Assembly (NCBI GenBank): GCA_015680685.1
Contig: MNCI01022504.1
Span: forward strand, 545,782 to 600,471
Direction of reading: 5' to 3'
Source of the DNA: Gnetum montanum
Lineage: Eukaryota > Streptophyta > Gnetopsida > Gnetales > Gnetaceae
DNA: 54,690 bases
A model generated the notes under the pieces. That model had not been told where the DNA came from. It was given only the letters and a program-made list of their open reading frames with translations, and ran no database searches. Position numbers and translations under genes: made by a program. Each line of letters opens with the position of its first letter. Within the stretch, counting starts at the first letter, position 1. Below are positions 9,891-20,750 of the stretch, one piece after another.

Positions 9891-11509
9891 ACCAGCTCAA
9901 ATCCAATTAGATACAACATGTGTTAACATTATAGTATGGATTTGAGAAGGATTTTGGTTTGAAGGGGACTTAGATAGAGAGGAAACAGAGGAAGGTGGAG
10001 GAGTAGGGTTACTAACCATTGATGTGTCTGAGGGCTTTAGTGACTACGAGGTCAGAAGAAGGGTCTTTTCTTTGTTCATCATTCTGATCCGCTAGATGGG
10101 TTAACCGATTATAGGTTAATTGCCCTCATAGCTTTTCTTTGCTATGGTTGTGCAAGCAATTCACCCTACATGGATGGAACATGTGGTAGTTGTGTAGGAG
10201 GTGGAGGAGTAGGTGTAGGAATAGGAGGTGCATGAGGATAGTAGGTGGTATCCCTCCTTGGATAGGGAAATTGGTATGTTTCAGGAGGATAGTGGTGAGA
10301 TTGGTAACCAGCAATATGAACAAAGGAGTCCATTGAAGATGAAGGTTGCTAAACATAGTAACCATAGGGATCTGGTTGCCGATAAGGGTATTGCTGTCTT
10401 GGAGGTGGCAATGCCCATGATTGTGGTTGCTGCCACTATTGGTATACTTCATAAGGTTGCGGAAGAGTTCCACTTGGGTAGTACTGCTGTGGTTGGTATA
10501 ACTATCGAGGATTGCCTTGTGGATAAGGCAATCTTTTGGCCATTTGCCTTTGTGTAAGTCGTGGATGTAAGGCATACACCCTAGATTTCTACAAGTGTGA
10601 TACAACTGGGCAACATCCCTTAGGATGTTCATACTGGCAAACATCACAGCTACCATCATCATTTGAATCACTATCTACAACCATCTCTATCACAACTATC
10701 TTACCTTTACCTTTAGATTTGGCACGTTCAACTTCCTTACATCTTTGATGCTCTCACTCACCACTTTGCTCCTTGGACTCTTCAACAATTTTTAAAATAG
10801 CTTAAAACTTATTGTCCATGGAGTTCCATAGTTGATCAACCTTAGCCATGATTTCTGATTACAATTTTTAGAATGGCAAGGTTTTCTAATTAACAACCTC
10901 ATCTCTGGTGAATTCATCCTCACTGTCACAAAATCTAACCCCCTTTTTCTGAATAGAAGGGTCTTTATTGTACTCTTCTACACTTTCATGTTTTCTTAGC
11001 TCTCCCTCCTCCTTAGCTACCTGCTCAATTAATTTTTGAATCTAACAGGTGCTCAACTTTGTCAATCTCCCTTGGGCATAGATACCAAGGGTTTTCCTAG
11101 TTTTAGACCACAACCTGTCTATGATATGGCAAAGTTGATTAAGCTGAGAGTATCCATGGCTGGGACACCTATGCAATAGAGAGTAGTAATGGCCAATAGC
11201 AACATCCAAGGGCACATGATTCCCTTATTTCCACCCTTGAATTTTTTTCCTTAGATTGGATACTCACGAGTATGTTTTATATTTTTCATTAAATAGTTCC
11301 AACATTGTACTCCATCGCCTGATCGATTTTGGTTCTAAGGATTGATACCAACTTTCTACTTCTTTTATAAGTGTCCTTGGAAATAATTTTGCCTTTTGCC
11401 AATCATTTTCAATGTTCTGCAAGGCACATGCATCTTGGAAGGCCTGAAGATGATTTTGTGGATCAGTATCATATCCTCCCTCGAATCGAGGTATATTGTT
11501 CATATCAAG
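9891..11509 (-). pseudogene. R1 gag, C-terminal part with zinc knuckle
   Basis: Minus-strand reading starts at the R2 junction with DMNNIPRFEGGYDTDPQNH and continues through the Retrotrans_gag-like core (WYQSLEPKSIRRWSTMLELF). A short zinc knuckle CDVCQYEHPKGC lies at about 10653-10618, spaced C-x2-C-x3-H-x3-C. A Pro/His/Gln/Tyr-rich tail leads toward protease. This is the nucleocapsid and capsid part of R1. The N-terminal half is at 24765-25679, beyond the R2 insertion. Confidence 0.83.
11505..11509. other. R2 target site duplication, left
   Basis: TCAAG directly precedes the R2 5' LTR (TGATGAAG). The identical TCAAG follows the 3' LTR at 24760-24764. Five bp is the usual gypsy duplication length. 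Removing R2 and one copy restores the R1 gag reading across the site. Confidence 0.93.
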
Positions 11510-12371
11510 TGATGAAGTGTCATTAGTTGATGCATCGACTAGGTCGTGTATACACGGTCGCATCGATGTGGCCTCGTTGACGTAGCCTTCCATGCGTCGA
11601 TGTGGCCTCATTTACGTGAAGCCTATTTCAGTCTATAAATAAGTGGTCCTTTCGCCTCATTGAGGTACCTTTTCAGTTAGTTGCAGCGAAGCTCTTGCAG
11701 TTTGTTCCCGCAGGAGATAGAATATTTTCCAAGTGCTTGCAACAAGTGTAAGAATAGTGATCAGCTCTTTATTTGAGTGTTGGTGTATCTAAGCCCATTG
11801 GCATGATGGCAATAAAGACAAACTCTTCAAGCATTCCTTGTAGCATTTGGACTTTTGTTAATTGCTTGTTAATTACTTAAGTTTCTGTTATTTTTATTTT
11901 AATCGCTATCACTCCTTTATAGTTCGTAAAGGCCATAAGTACGACCATCTCGAACGTAAACCCAACACTTGGTAAACCCAGTGACACTTAACGTCTGGTA
12001 ACCCAGAAGTGCTTAGGGGATGCTCAGAACGTGCCTAGAAGATGGGATCAGATACTTATGCTAGGAATAGTTAGAATACAAATTAGGATAATCATAGATT
12101 AGAAAATAGTTCATTCTTTACTTTTCATACTTTAATTAGATGCCAAAAGATAAGTAAAAAGCTATAAAAATCATTAGCCTTAATCTCACTTAACCCTCAC
12201 AAACAGAACATCACAAGTGAGATTAGGAAGGCAACAATCATTCTAACCCAAGGTTTCACTGGTTAGAGTCTGGTGTATGTTAAGTGCTTACAGTCTACGG
12301 AATTCAACTGAGTCACGTGTGAACGCCTGTGATTCGTATGGTTGGACGTAGGGGTACCTAGCCGCTCATCA
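11510..12371 (+). repeat. R2 5' LTR
   Basis: 862 bp from TGATGAAGTG to CTCATCA. U3 carries TCGACG/GTATAC-type palindromic words (for example GTGTATACAC) before TATAAATAA at 11634. U5 contains imperfect repeats of CTTGGTAA/CTGGTAACCCA (about 11968-12020). Compared with the 3' LTR it lacks one 14-bp GTATAC unit and a stretch of about 35 bp near 11875. The remaining differences are mostly transitions. Confidence 0.93.
11634..11642 (+). promoter_or_regulatory. R2 5' LTR TATA box
   Basis: TATAAATAA lies 124 bp into the LTR, directly after the palindromic U3 words. The equivalent box occurs in the R1 and R3 LTRs and at 23983 in the R2 3' LTR. It would drive the genomic transcript. Confidence 0.75.
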
Positions 12372-12372
12372 T

Positions 12373-12390
12373 TAGCGCCGTTGCCGGGGA
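12373..12390 (+). other. R2 primer binding site, tRNA-Asp type
   Basis: TAGCGCCGTTGCCGGGGA begins one base after the LTR. It differs by one base from the complement of the plant tRNA-Asp 3' end (TGGCGCCGTTGCCGGGGA). It would prime minus-strand cDNA synthesis. The homologous sites of R1 and R3 are more decayed at CpG positions. Confidence 0.88.
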
Positions 12391-12537
12391 TTGTTAGTCT
12401 TACATGTGTCATCTAACCTTAGTGAAATCATCGTTCAAGTTGTTGGAATGGACTCAGGATAGAAACATTTACCCATGCTAGGCGGATTAAAGTAAGTAGT
12501 AAGGTACATCGATTACGTGGACCATCTAACATCCAAC

Positions 12538-14840
12538 ATGTCTTCTCACAGGAGAGAGGTAGTCGAACCACTGATGCCACAAGAATATCAGGTGGTATAC
12601 AAGCATCCCAATGAATATGTCCCTAACTTCACATTCATCCTACATCAGGATGAGCATCGGCGATGGCGAGACATGGAGGGCAACATCATGCTACCGCCTG
12701 ACTGATCGGCTCCTGTGATGCTATTTCATAATCTTAGCAAACTGGGCATCCAGGACCATGGGGTGGAGTATGTCATGGAGGATCATGACTACCGAGACTA
12801 TCGTCCCACTGAGGCTTAATGAGCATGAGACCAGTAGTAGGCATATAGATATGAACATCAGAAGGGGAAAGAATTCAGTAACCCCTTATTCTCGCAAGGG
12901 TTGCAGGATGATGGGGATCCCATCTTTCATGATATCCATTTGACTGAACTTCCCCTGGGGCAGTAGATCCTCTAGTCCATCATTTAGAATAAGCCTCTAA
13001 GTGATCAAGATCCTCAAGGGGATGGAGGGTCATGTAGCAAGGCTGGGCAAGATGATCAAGGCCACCATTAGGGTAGAGGGGGAGATCGACATCAGAGCAG
13101 TGGCGATACCTCTCCTTCTTCTCCATCCTCTTGCTCTCCTACACCTTCATCTAGCTTAAGCTCTGATTGTAATCAGGGTAGGAAGGAGCAAAAGGATGGT
13201 GGTAAAAAGGTTTGGAAGGGACAACGTAAGGAAATGCGCGACCACTCGTGCCATGCTCATCGGCATGGAAGGAGGGGTAGCCGGAATCATCATAGACATC
13301 ATGATCCTCAGTAGGACTAGGATTCAGATGAGCCATTGTTGGCTACTCGAAGCATGCTCCAAATTGCCAAGGTAGTTCAAATTCCTAGTAGGCAAGTAAA
13401 GGATAGTCGGATCAAGCACGTTGATATGAACAACATCCCCATATTTGAAGGGGGATACAACTATGATTTGCAGACTCACCTGCAGGCGTTTCATGATGCC
13501 TGCACCTTGCAAAACATTGACAATGATTGGCAAAAGCTGAAGCTATTCCCTTGCATACTTATTAGGGAGGCTGAAAGATGGTACCAGTCCTTGGAGCTGA
13601 AATTAATCAGAAGATGGAGTACGATGCTTGAAATTTTCAATGACAAGTATTAAACGTACTTTAGAGTGGCGAATCTGAGACGGTAGATCCAAGGTTGGAA
13701 GCAAGGGAATCATGAACCCTTGGATGCTGCCATGAGCAGGTACTAATTGTTGCATCAGTGCCCTGGTCATAGCTATTCTCAGTGGGCACAGCTTCGCCAC
13801 ATCATTGATGGATTACATTTTGAAATGTGAAAGACCTTTAGCATGTACGCCCAGGGATGACTGTCGGAGCTAAGGGTCCATCAATTGCAATGCCTCATTA
13901 AACAGGTGGCCAAGGAGGAAGGGGAACTTAGAAAAAGGAGAGTGCAGAAGAATTGAACTGGGATCCTTCCCTCAGAAAAAGGAAAGTCCGATTTTGTGAG
14001 AAGGAGGAGGAATCACCATTGGAAGTAGCGGTGAACTGAAAGACCTTGTCGTTACAAAATTTTGCATCTAAAATATTGGCAAAGGTGGATAAGATGTGGG
14101 ACTCTTTGGACGAAAAATTCCAAAGTGTGCTAAAAATTGTATAAGAGTCCAAAGAATAAGGTAATGACTGCGATTGACACAGGAAAAAGGAAGCTGAACG
14201 TGCCCAACATAAGGGTAATGGAAAAGTTGCTGTAGCAGAGTAGGTTGTAGACTTGACACCAAGGATGATGATGAAAGTGGCATATGCCAATATGAACATC
14301 CTAAGGGATGTTGTCCTATTGTGTCACATCTTCCAGAATTTGGGGTGTATGCATTGAACCCTTGCTTGGCGCAGCAGCAAACACCTCGAAGGTTGCCTTA
14401 CCCACAAGGCAATCCCAGGCGATTTCACCACCAACAGCAAGGATATTATCTAGGTGAAACGCCACCACAACCTTACGAATATTTCCAGTAGTGGCAGCAC
14501 TCACAAGCATGGGGGATGTCACCTCCAAGGAAGCAGTACCCTTACAAACAACCAGATCCCTATGGGTACTACGTTCAGCAACCGGTCTCTCCACGAGACT
14601 CTTCTAGTCATGCAACCTTTCCAAGTTATTACCATCCCCTGAAATATTTCTGACCTCAATCTCCATCACCCAGGGGGGAGAACCCACATCTCTTCTATCC
14701 TCCATCACCTTCTCCTACCACTCCTCCACACAACATCCCACTCAGCTACCACTTGCCCCATCAATGCAGGGAGAAATACCTCCATAATCGCAGCAACGAA
14801 ATGTTACGAGGGCTCTTAACTTATAATCGACACCTCAGCC
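12538..14840 (+). pseudogene. R2 gag
   Basis: It starts at an ATG with MSSHRREV, followed by the conserved HPNEYVPNFTFILHQDE and MEGNIMLPPD. A Ser/Pro-rich then Arg/His/Asp-rich disordered segment comes next (about 13080-13330), then the gag core (DMNNIPIFEGGY, AFHDACTLQNID, WYQSLE) at 13420-13650. The zinc knuckle region is at about 14285-14322, where QYEHPKGCC is kept but the first Cys has become Ser. A Pro/Gln/Tyr-rich tail follows. Capsid and nucleocapsid function is inferred from position and core. At least three frames are used and stops are frequent. Confidence 0.83.
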
Positions 14841-15090
14841 AAATGGACTAGAACCCAAGCCACGAAAACATCCTTTTTTTTGGCCCAATAATTCAAACAT
14901 AGCCTTACATATGCCTGTGGCCAGTGCCTTCGAACCTACAAGTGCCTCCACTATTTCATCACTTGAGAAGCCTTCAAGCCAACCACACTCCAATTTCCAG
15001 ACAGTCATGCTCACACATGTTGTGATCGACTGGATCAAGGTAGGTCATCTTCCCTGAAAATTGATGAATCTGGGAAGCCCCCTCATCTAT

Positions 15091-15960
15091 CTTTAGGTGG
15101 CAAGGAATGAGCCATGCAAAGCTCTTCTAGACTCAGGGTCAGGGGTCAATTTGATCTCTCATGACATGTATAAGAAACAGAACTTGCCCCCACTAAAGAA
15201 GAGCAACACTCGACTCAAGTTAGTAGACCAGTCCATCACCATTCCCTTGGGATTGGTGGAGGACATTGTGACCACCGTTTGTGGGTGGTCCTATCCTGCT
15301 GATTTCCTGGTCATCCATGTGGAGAACTGCAAGGGGAACTTTCCAATCATCATGGGAAGAGCCTAGCTAAGCACGGTGGATGCACAACTAGGACTCCGAG
15401 ATCTGTCCCTTGAAATTTTAAAGGAAAATCCTTTTAGGAAGATTGAAAAAAAGTGCGTTCCATGCATCACGTATAGTGACTCAGGGTGCAACTTTGTGCA
15501 ACAGTTATGGTCCGCTAAGTGGATATCCATTCAAGCATACAGTCGGTGTACCGAGGAATCACCTGTTCAACATTACCTGTACGCAGCAGCCATTAACCAA
15601 GAGGACACCCAGTGGCTGACAGCTGATCCTACTAGTAGCGCATTGTGCATGGAACCGTCTAAGGGGCTTGTGCAAGCCTACATTGAAAGAATGAACTAAA
15701 TGGAAGAGGTTCATCAACAGGTCTCCACTGTTGATGACCATGATGACTGGGGGAAGCTGCAAATCCTTGAGAGCTTCAAACAAGAGCCCCTGGAGCTAAA
15801 TTCTTTATTGGCTCACTTGGAATATGCATTTTTGCAAAATGGAAAGTCGGTAATTATCAATGCCACCATCGCTCCTGAATAGAAGAAGAAATTGCTGAAG
15901 GTGGTAAACAAATTGGATGTTACGTTTTCATGGTCGTATCCTAAGTTAACTGGAGTTGAT
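15091..15960 (+). pseudogene. R2 protease and linker
   Basis: ARNEPCKALLDSGSGVNLIS carries an intact DSG active site (GAC-TCA-GGG at 15130-15138). The hydrophobic-GR flap-like end reads FPIIMGRA, followed by a TAG. The linker continues in the same frame (LGLRDLSLEILKENP, then Cys-containing PCITYSDSGC) up to RT. Three in-frame stops occur (after 15366, 15699 and 15882). An aspartic protease releasing gag-pol products is the expected role. Confidence 0.85.
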
Positions 15961-16009
15961 CCCAGGGTCTGCTAGCATCGGATCTATATTGACCCTTTCA
16001 TGAAGCCAT

Positions 16010-16880
16010 GACGATAGCCACAAAGACGATTGAACCCCAAATTGAAGCAGGTTGTCAAAGATGAAATCAAACAATTGCTGAAGGCAGGGTTCATCTATTC
16101 TATTACCGATAGCGAATGAGTTAGCCCACTCATTATTGTGCTGAAGAAAGGTGGCAAATGGAGGGTCTGTATTGATTTCTGGTTGTTCAACATGGCTACC
16201 TTCAAGGATCACTTTTCACTCCCATTTGTGGACCAGGTGTTGGACACCATCGCAGGGCACCGCTACTACAACTTTTTGGATCATTATAGTGGTTATAACC
16301 AAATCCAAATAGCACTAGAGGACCAAGCCAAAACAACTTTCACAAGTCCATGGAGGAATTTTGCATACAAGAAGATGCCTTTTGGTCTGTGTAATGCACC
16401 TGCTACGTTTCAACGCCTTGTCCTCAGCATCTTCCAGCAACAGATTGGCAATGGGGTAGAAGTCTTTATGGATGACTTCTCTACCTATGGGGCCACATTT
16501 GAGCAAGCCTTGGACCATCTGGAGTAGGTTTTGAAAAGGTGTGTAGAAATCAATCTGCAACTCAATTGGCAGAAAAGCCATTTGATGGTCCAAGAAGGCA
16601 TTGTACTAGGGCATCACATCTCACAAACAGGGATTAGTGTGGATCCTGACAAGATCAGGGTCATCCAAGGAATCACCCATCAACCAAGCACCGTAAAAGA
16701 TGTTTGGTCATTCCTTGGCCACATTGGTTACTATCGGCGTTTCATTGAAAACTTCTTGAAGATTGCCAAGCCGTTGGTAGAACTTACAAAGAAGGATGCT
16801 CCATTCATCTGGACCAAGGAATGTGAATATGCATTCCAATTGCTTAAACAGAAACTTGTAGAAACTTCAGTTCTATGAGC
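16010..16880 (+). pseudogene. R2 reverse transcriptase domain
   Basis: LKKGGKWRVCIDFWLFN, FLDHYSGYNQIQIALED, MPFGLCNAPATFQ and VFMDDFSTYG (FMDD at 16465-16476) give all RT core motifs with catalytic aspartates present. LNWQKSHLMVQEGIVLGHH and FLGHIGYYRRFI follow. The frame is the same as protease. A TAG sits at 16525 in LE-stop-VLKRC, where R1 reads Gln. Apart from stops this is the best-preserved RT in the window. Confidence 0.92.
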
Positions 16881-17300
16881 ACCTAATTGGTCTAGGCCCT
16901 TTCACATCATGACGGATGCATCCAACTACGCTTTGGAAGCCATGCTTACATAGTGCGATGATCAAAAATGTCCATATTATATTCACTATGCAAGTCGTAG
17001 CATTGTGGGTGCTCAGCTAAACTACACCACCACCAAGAAGGAGTTGATGGCGGTGGTGTTTGCCTTGGAAAAATTATGGCACTATGTGCTTGAATACAAG
17101 GTGTTCATGCATATTGATCATAGTGCTATTCGATTTTTGATGAACAAACCAAAGATGAGCCCCCACATCATCTGGTGGCTGGTGATTCTTTGGGAGTTTG
17201 ATCTCACCATGGTAGACCGGAAGGGGATCAAGAATATGATAGCTGATCACTTGTCTCGGTTACGATGGGATGACACAGAAGAGAGGGAGCCCCTCTCTGA
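16881..17300 (+). pseudogene. R2 RNase H domain
   Basis: TDASNYALEAML (first catalytic Asp), AQLNYTTTKKELMAVVFALEKL (Glu), VFMHIDHSAIRFLM and ADHLSRLRWDD follow RT in the same frame. An in-frame TAG follows LT in the first motif. It removes RNA from the RNA:DNA hybrid during cDNA synthesis. Confidence 0.9.
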
Positions 17301-17404
17301 CCAATTTCCAGATGAACTCCTCTTCGTAGGTGCAGTCAATCCACAAGTGCCCAAGGAATCCCTTTTGATTCAACCACATCCTCACCTACCTCACAACCCA
17401 GGAG

Positions 17405-18610
17405 TTGCCAAAGGAGTGGAACCATCGGCAGAAACAACGGTTTCTCCATAAGGCTAAGCGTTTCATGGAAATCAATGGCCACCTTTACAAGGTGTGCACA
17501 GATGGCCTAGTTCAATGGTGTGTCCCTAATGACGATACACTGCGCATCCTCCAAGACGCTCATGAGGGCCCTTGTGGGGGCCACTATGCTAGACGCCACA
17601 CAATTATTAAGATCCTGCTTGTAGGGTACTACTAGCCCATAATTTTCAGGGATGCACAATGGTTTGCCTGCTCCTGCGAATGATGCCAAAAGGATGGTGG
17701 GATGACGACATGGTTGGAGGGACCTCAACAGTGGATCTAGCCACTAGAGCCCTTTGACATCTGGGGTATCAACTTCATGGGGCCCATCACTCCCTTGTCA
17801 AATGGAAAGGCATATATCATCATAGCTGTGGACTACTATACAAAGTGGGTAGAAGTGGCAGTTGTCGTCGACTATTCTTCCAACACCGCCGCATGATTTG
17901 TCCAACAACAAATCATCAATAGGATTGGAGTGCCACATGCACTTATTTCTGATAATGGAACTCATTTTACGGGTGTCACTTTTTGGAAACTCATGCAACA
18001 CTTAGGGGTCATCCATAAATTTACAACACCCTATCACCCCCAAGACAACGGGCAGGCCAAAGTCACCAATAGGGAGATCACCAAGATCCTTACCTGAACC
18101 ATCAACCAATACAGGAGGGATTGGAGTACCAAGCTTAACGATGCCCTATGGGCCTATCGCTCCACTTGGAAACTTCCTGTAGGGTACTCTCCCTATGAGT
18201 TAGTGTACGAAAAGTTATCAACACTTCCAATTCAGGCCGAACTTCGCACACTATCCACCACCAGTGACTTAGGCCTTAACCTTCCACTAGCACAACACTA
18301 ACGACTTATCAATCTAAGTGTGCTAGATGAGAACTAATTAGTGGCCTTGTCTTCAAATGAGATCCACAAGGCCTATGACAAAAAATGACATGATTTTAGG
18401 ATTTGGAAGGTCACATTTAGATGTGGAGACAAGGTGTTGTATTGGAACCCCTCACATGTATCTCAACCGACCAAGTTTCAAACACTGTGGAAGGGACCTT
18501 ACATTGTCTCCAAAACCTTCCCATCCAAGGCCTTGCTTATCAACAAACTTGAGGACCCCACCAGAACATAGTTAGTCAACCGCCAATAATTGAAACCATT
18601 TCGTGAACTC
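17405..18610 (+). pseudogene. R2 integrase
   Basis: A +1 frame change separates it from RNase H. HHCC: DAHEGPCGGHYARRH...CSCE-stop-CQKDG. Core: GINFMG, where the first catalytic Asp is Asn (AAC at 17771-17773); ISDNGTHF intact; and PYHPQDNGQAKVTNRE, where the catalytic Glu is Lys (AAA at 18059-18061). Two of three catalytic acids are thus missing. The C-terminal GPY-like part (LWKGPYIVSKTFPSKALL) is recognisable. At least eight stops occur. Confidence 0.9.
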
Positions 18611-20225
18611 CACTCAACCAGTGCAACCGCCTCGTCATCACCCAGTCAACCACACTTCATTTTTCATGTCTTCTTCTTTCCATTCAGTCATGGGGAAGAC
18701 CATCATCCCTGCTAATCCATTTCACTAAATCCCTCACCATTTTGTCCTTTTTTTTGTTTTACACTTTTTTGTTTTTCAACATCATTCATACATTTGCCCA
18801 TTCTTATTGAGTTTTTCCTTTCTTTAATTATTTTCTATTCTTTGTGTGTGTTTTCTTTCCATGTGATTTCTAATGCGTCGTCTCATTGTCATCAGGTGTT
18901 TGGTGCGGATGATTTTCGTTACGATGGGTAATGTAATAGTCCACCTCAATATCTGACTCTCACCCTCGCATGGTTGTCCTTGGACTTTATGTCTATTTTC
19001 AGCTCATAAAATCGGTAGTGGGTCCACGTCATTCACCCATTCACCCACTCCATGGTTTTCCTTCTGTTGAGAACATGCAACCCCTTCACTTAAAAACATT
19101 GTAATTAATGTGTGACTTGTGTAGTTTTCAGACTCAAGGATGATCCAATGGTTTGAATCAGGTGTGACTTTAAGGGGACTGCAACATTTGTCGCTCTCTC
19201 TTATTCCCTAGCTTGCTAGTGTGCCCTTACAAATTTCCTTCCACTCCATGTTCTTCTCTCCACAGAAGCTTCTGGGCAGTTTGACCTTACATGGTGTGGT
19301 CCTCACCAAAAAAATTTTAAAAGAAAAAAAATAAAAAATAAAAAATAAAAAATAAACATGAGGATTCAAAGCACACCCCTTAGTCGAATGCATGCAAACA
19401 CGCATGGATCTTTGCATGGTGTGGTTCCCCTGAAAAAGAAAAAAAAATCATGACATCACTATGTGGGAATTCAAAGCACACCCCTTAGATTGCCTCTTAT
19501 GGGCTACAAACCCTAGTTATGGGACTTCCTTTGTTCCCTCTAACTTGGTCCTATCACACTTCCTTCCTCTCACATTTGCTGGAGTGGTGGTTCTCTATGG
19601 GTGCCTATCTACTTCCTCAGGGGATGGCTGAGGCTTCGTCTGTTGCTACGATGTCACTGTATGTAGATGGTTTTGGGTCTGAACTTAGGAAAGGTTCTAC
19701 TTGGTCACTTAACCACAACTACACACGGGGTTTCATGTGATCGACAATTGGAATTTCCATTCTCTCATCTCTCTCTGCACCCATTTCTCTCTATACTCAC
19801 CTCTCTGTTTATTTTATGTTTTGTAAGTTCATCGTGATTTCCATGGATTTCTCATGCCTTGGCAGGATGTCTTGGGTAGGAGTCTTAACCAGAAAACACC
19901 ATTTCTTGACCTCGGGGCCCACGGACCCCGGTGTTGAGGATATGTAGGGGCTACTAAGGCTATTTTCCGCTATGGGGAGGACCCACCTGCATATTCTTGA
20001 TCCCGTTGTTAAGTCTCCCATCCTTGGGATTTCATGGTTGATTATTTTTAGGGTCCCCTCGCTCGATTTCTCCCTCGTGGAGTTCTTTTGAGTCATGTTC
20101 TCCTTTTTTTCTGACTCTTTTTCGAGCCTCGACTACCTTCCTCCTATCCTTAGCCATTATCGGGCCTCTCATGCACTTCAACCGCCCTAATTTGGCATTT
20201 TAAATTTATCATTTTGTGCTTTTTT
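18611..20225 (+). other. R2 noncoding region between integrase and internal promoter
   Basis: It holds no readable gene. In order: CAGTCATGGGG (18685-18695), like the terminal polypurine tract; a T-rich tract (18725-18870); a block with CACTCCATGGTTTTCCTT (about 19047) shared with R1; GACTTGTGTAGTTTT (about 19114) shared with R1; a GATTCAAAGCACACCCCTTAG motif twice (about 19363 and 19470); and GGGGAGGACCCACCTGCATA (19974) shared with R1 and R3. Conservation of short noncoding blocks in otherwise decayed copies points to cis-acting function, but the age of the split is unknown. Confidence 0.6.
19318..19355 (+). repeat. A-rich (AAAAAAT)n simple repeat
   Basis: Low-complexity run of AAAAAAT-like units directly before the GATTCAAAG motif. 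In R1 the same point is a shorter A-run on the minus strand, so the repeat has expanded in R2. Confidence 0.8.
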
Positions 20226-20324
20226 CAGGTTGGTCAACGCTGGTCAACATGTGAACACCCCTGCGTATATGCGACCACGTATACGCGGCCCCATTGACGC
20301 AGCACCCAATACCTATATATAGGG
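20226..20324 (+). promoter_or_regulatory. R2 internal promoter upstream of accessory ORF
   Basis: Two TGGTCAAC words (W-box-like) are followed by GCGTATA (20263-20269) facing TATACGC (20280-20286), then GCGGCC and TTGACGCAGC, then CTATATATAGGG (TATA at 20314). The words GTATAC, GCGGCC and GACGCAGC also occur in the U3 of this element's own LTR (23882-23935), in a similar order before its TATA box. I infer a second, LTR-like promoter dedicated to the accessory ORF. Transcription start data are needed to confirm it. Confidence 0.6.
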
Positions 20325-20465
20325 CCGTTGCACTTCACATTTTTATCATTTGGAATCCAACTTGGGGGGAGATTTTACCATTTTTTCTATCCAACTCTTC
20401 CCTACGCTCCCACATTCTATTGCACGTCCACATCAACCGATCCTTGCCCTTTTAAGCAATCAAAG

Positions 20466-20750
20466 GTATGCTCTCAATCGTGGGGGGGGGGGTGTGAAGC
20501 CTTTGTGTAGTTAATTAATTAGTTAGTTAGTTAATTAAGACTTCGCACCTCTAAGAGATGGAACGAAAACAACGATTTAGATCCCAACTTATCCCTTGTT
20601 GTCTTTTAGTTCTAACCCATGAATTAACACTCCAAGAGACTTAAAGGAATGCCTGTGCGAACAACATAACTTAGTCAAATTGAGAAGGTGTATAAGGACC
20701 ATTTTGAGCTACTTATTCACAGTCTAATGGGTGGTTATGTTTAGTTGTAG
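20466..20750 (+). other. R2 accessory-ORF 5' UTR intron (predicted)
   Basis: Donor CAAAG|GTATGC at 20466 and acceptor TTAGTTGTAG ending at 20750, immediately before ATG. Length is 285 bp. It is T-rich with a G-run (20484-20494) and a TTAG/TTAA microsatellite (20510-20539). R3 and R4 have donor and acceptor at matching positions, although the sequence between is poorly conserved. Prediction only. Confidence 0.6.

Noticed and set aside
10228-10557. Plus-strand ORF of 109 codons
   Set aside because: It is the antisense of R1 gag near the zinc knuckle. The minus strand carries the conserved CQYEHPKGCC motif.
13928-14594. Minus-strand ORFs in R2 gag
   Set aside because: Shadows of the gag C-terminal region on the plus strand.
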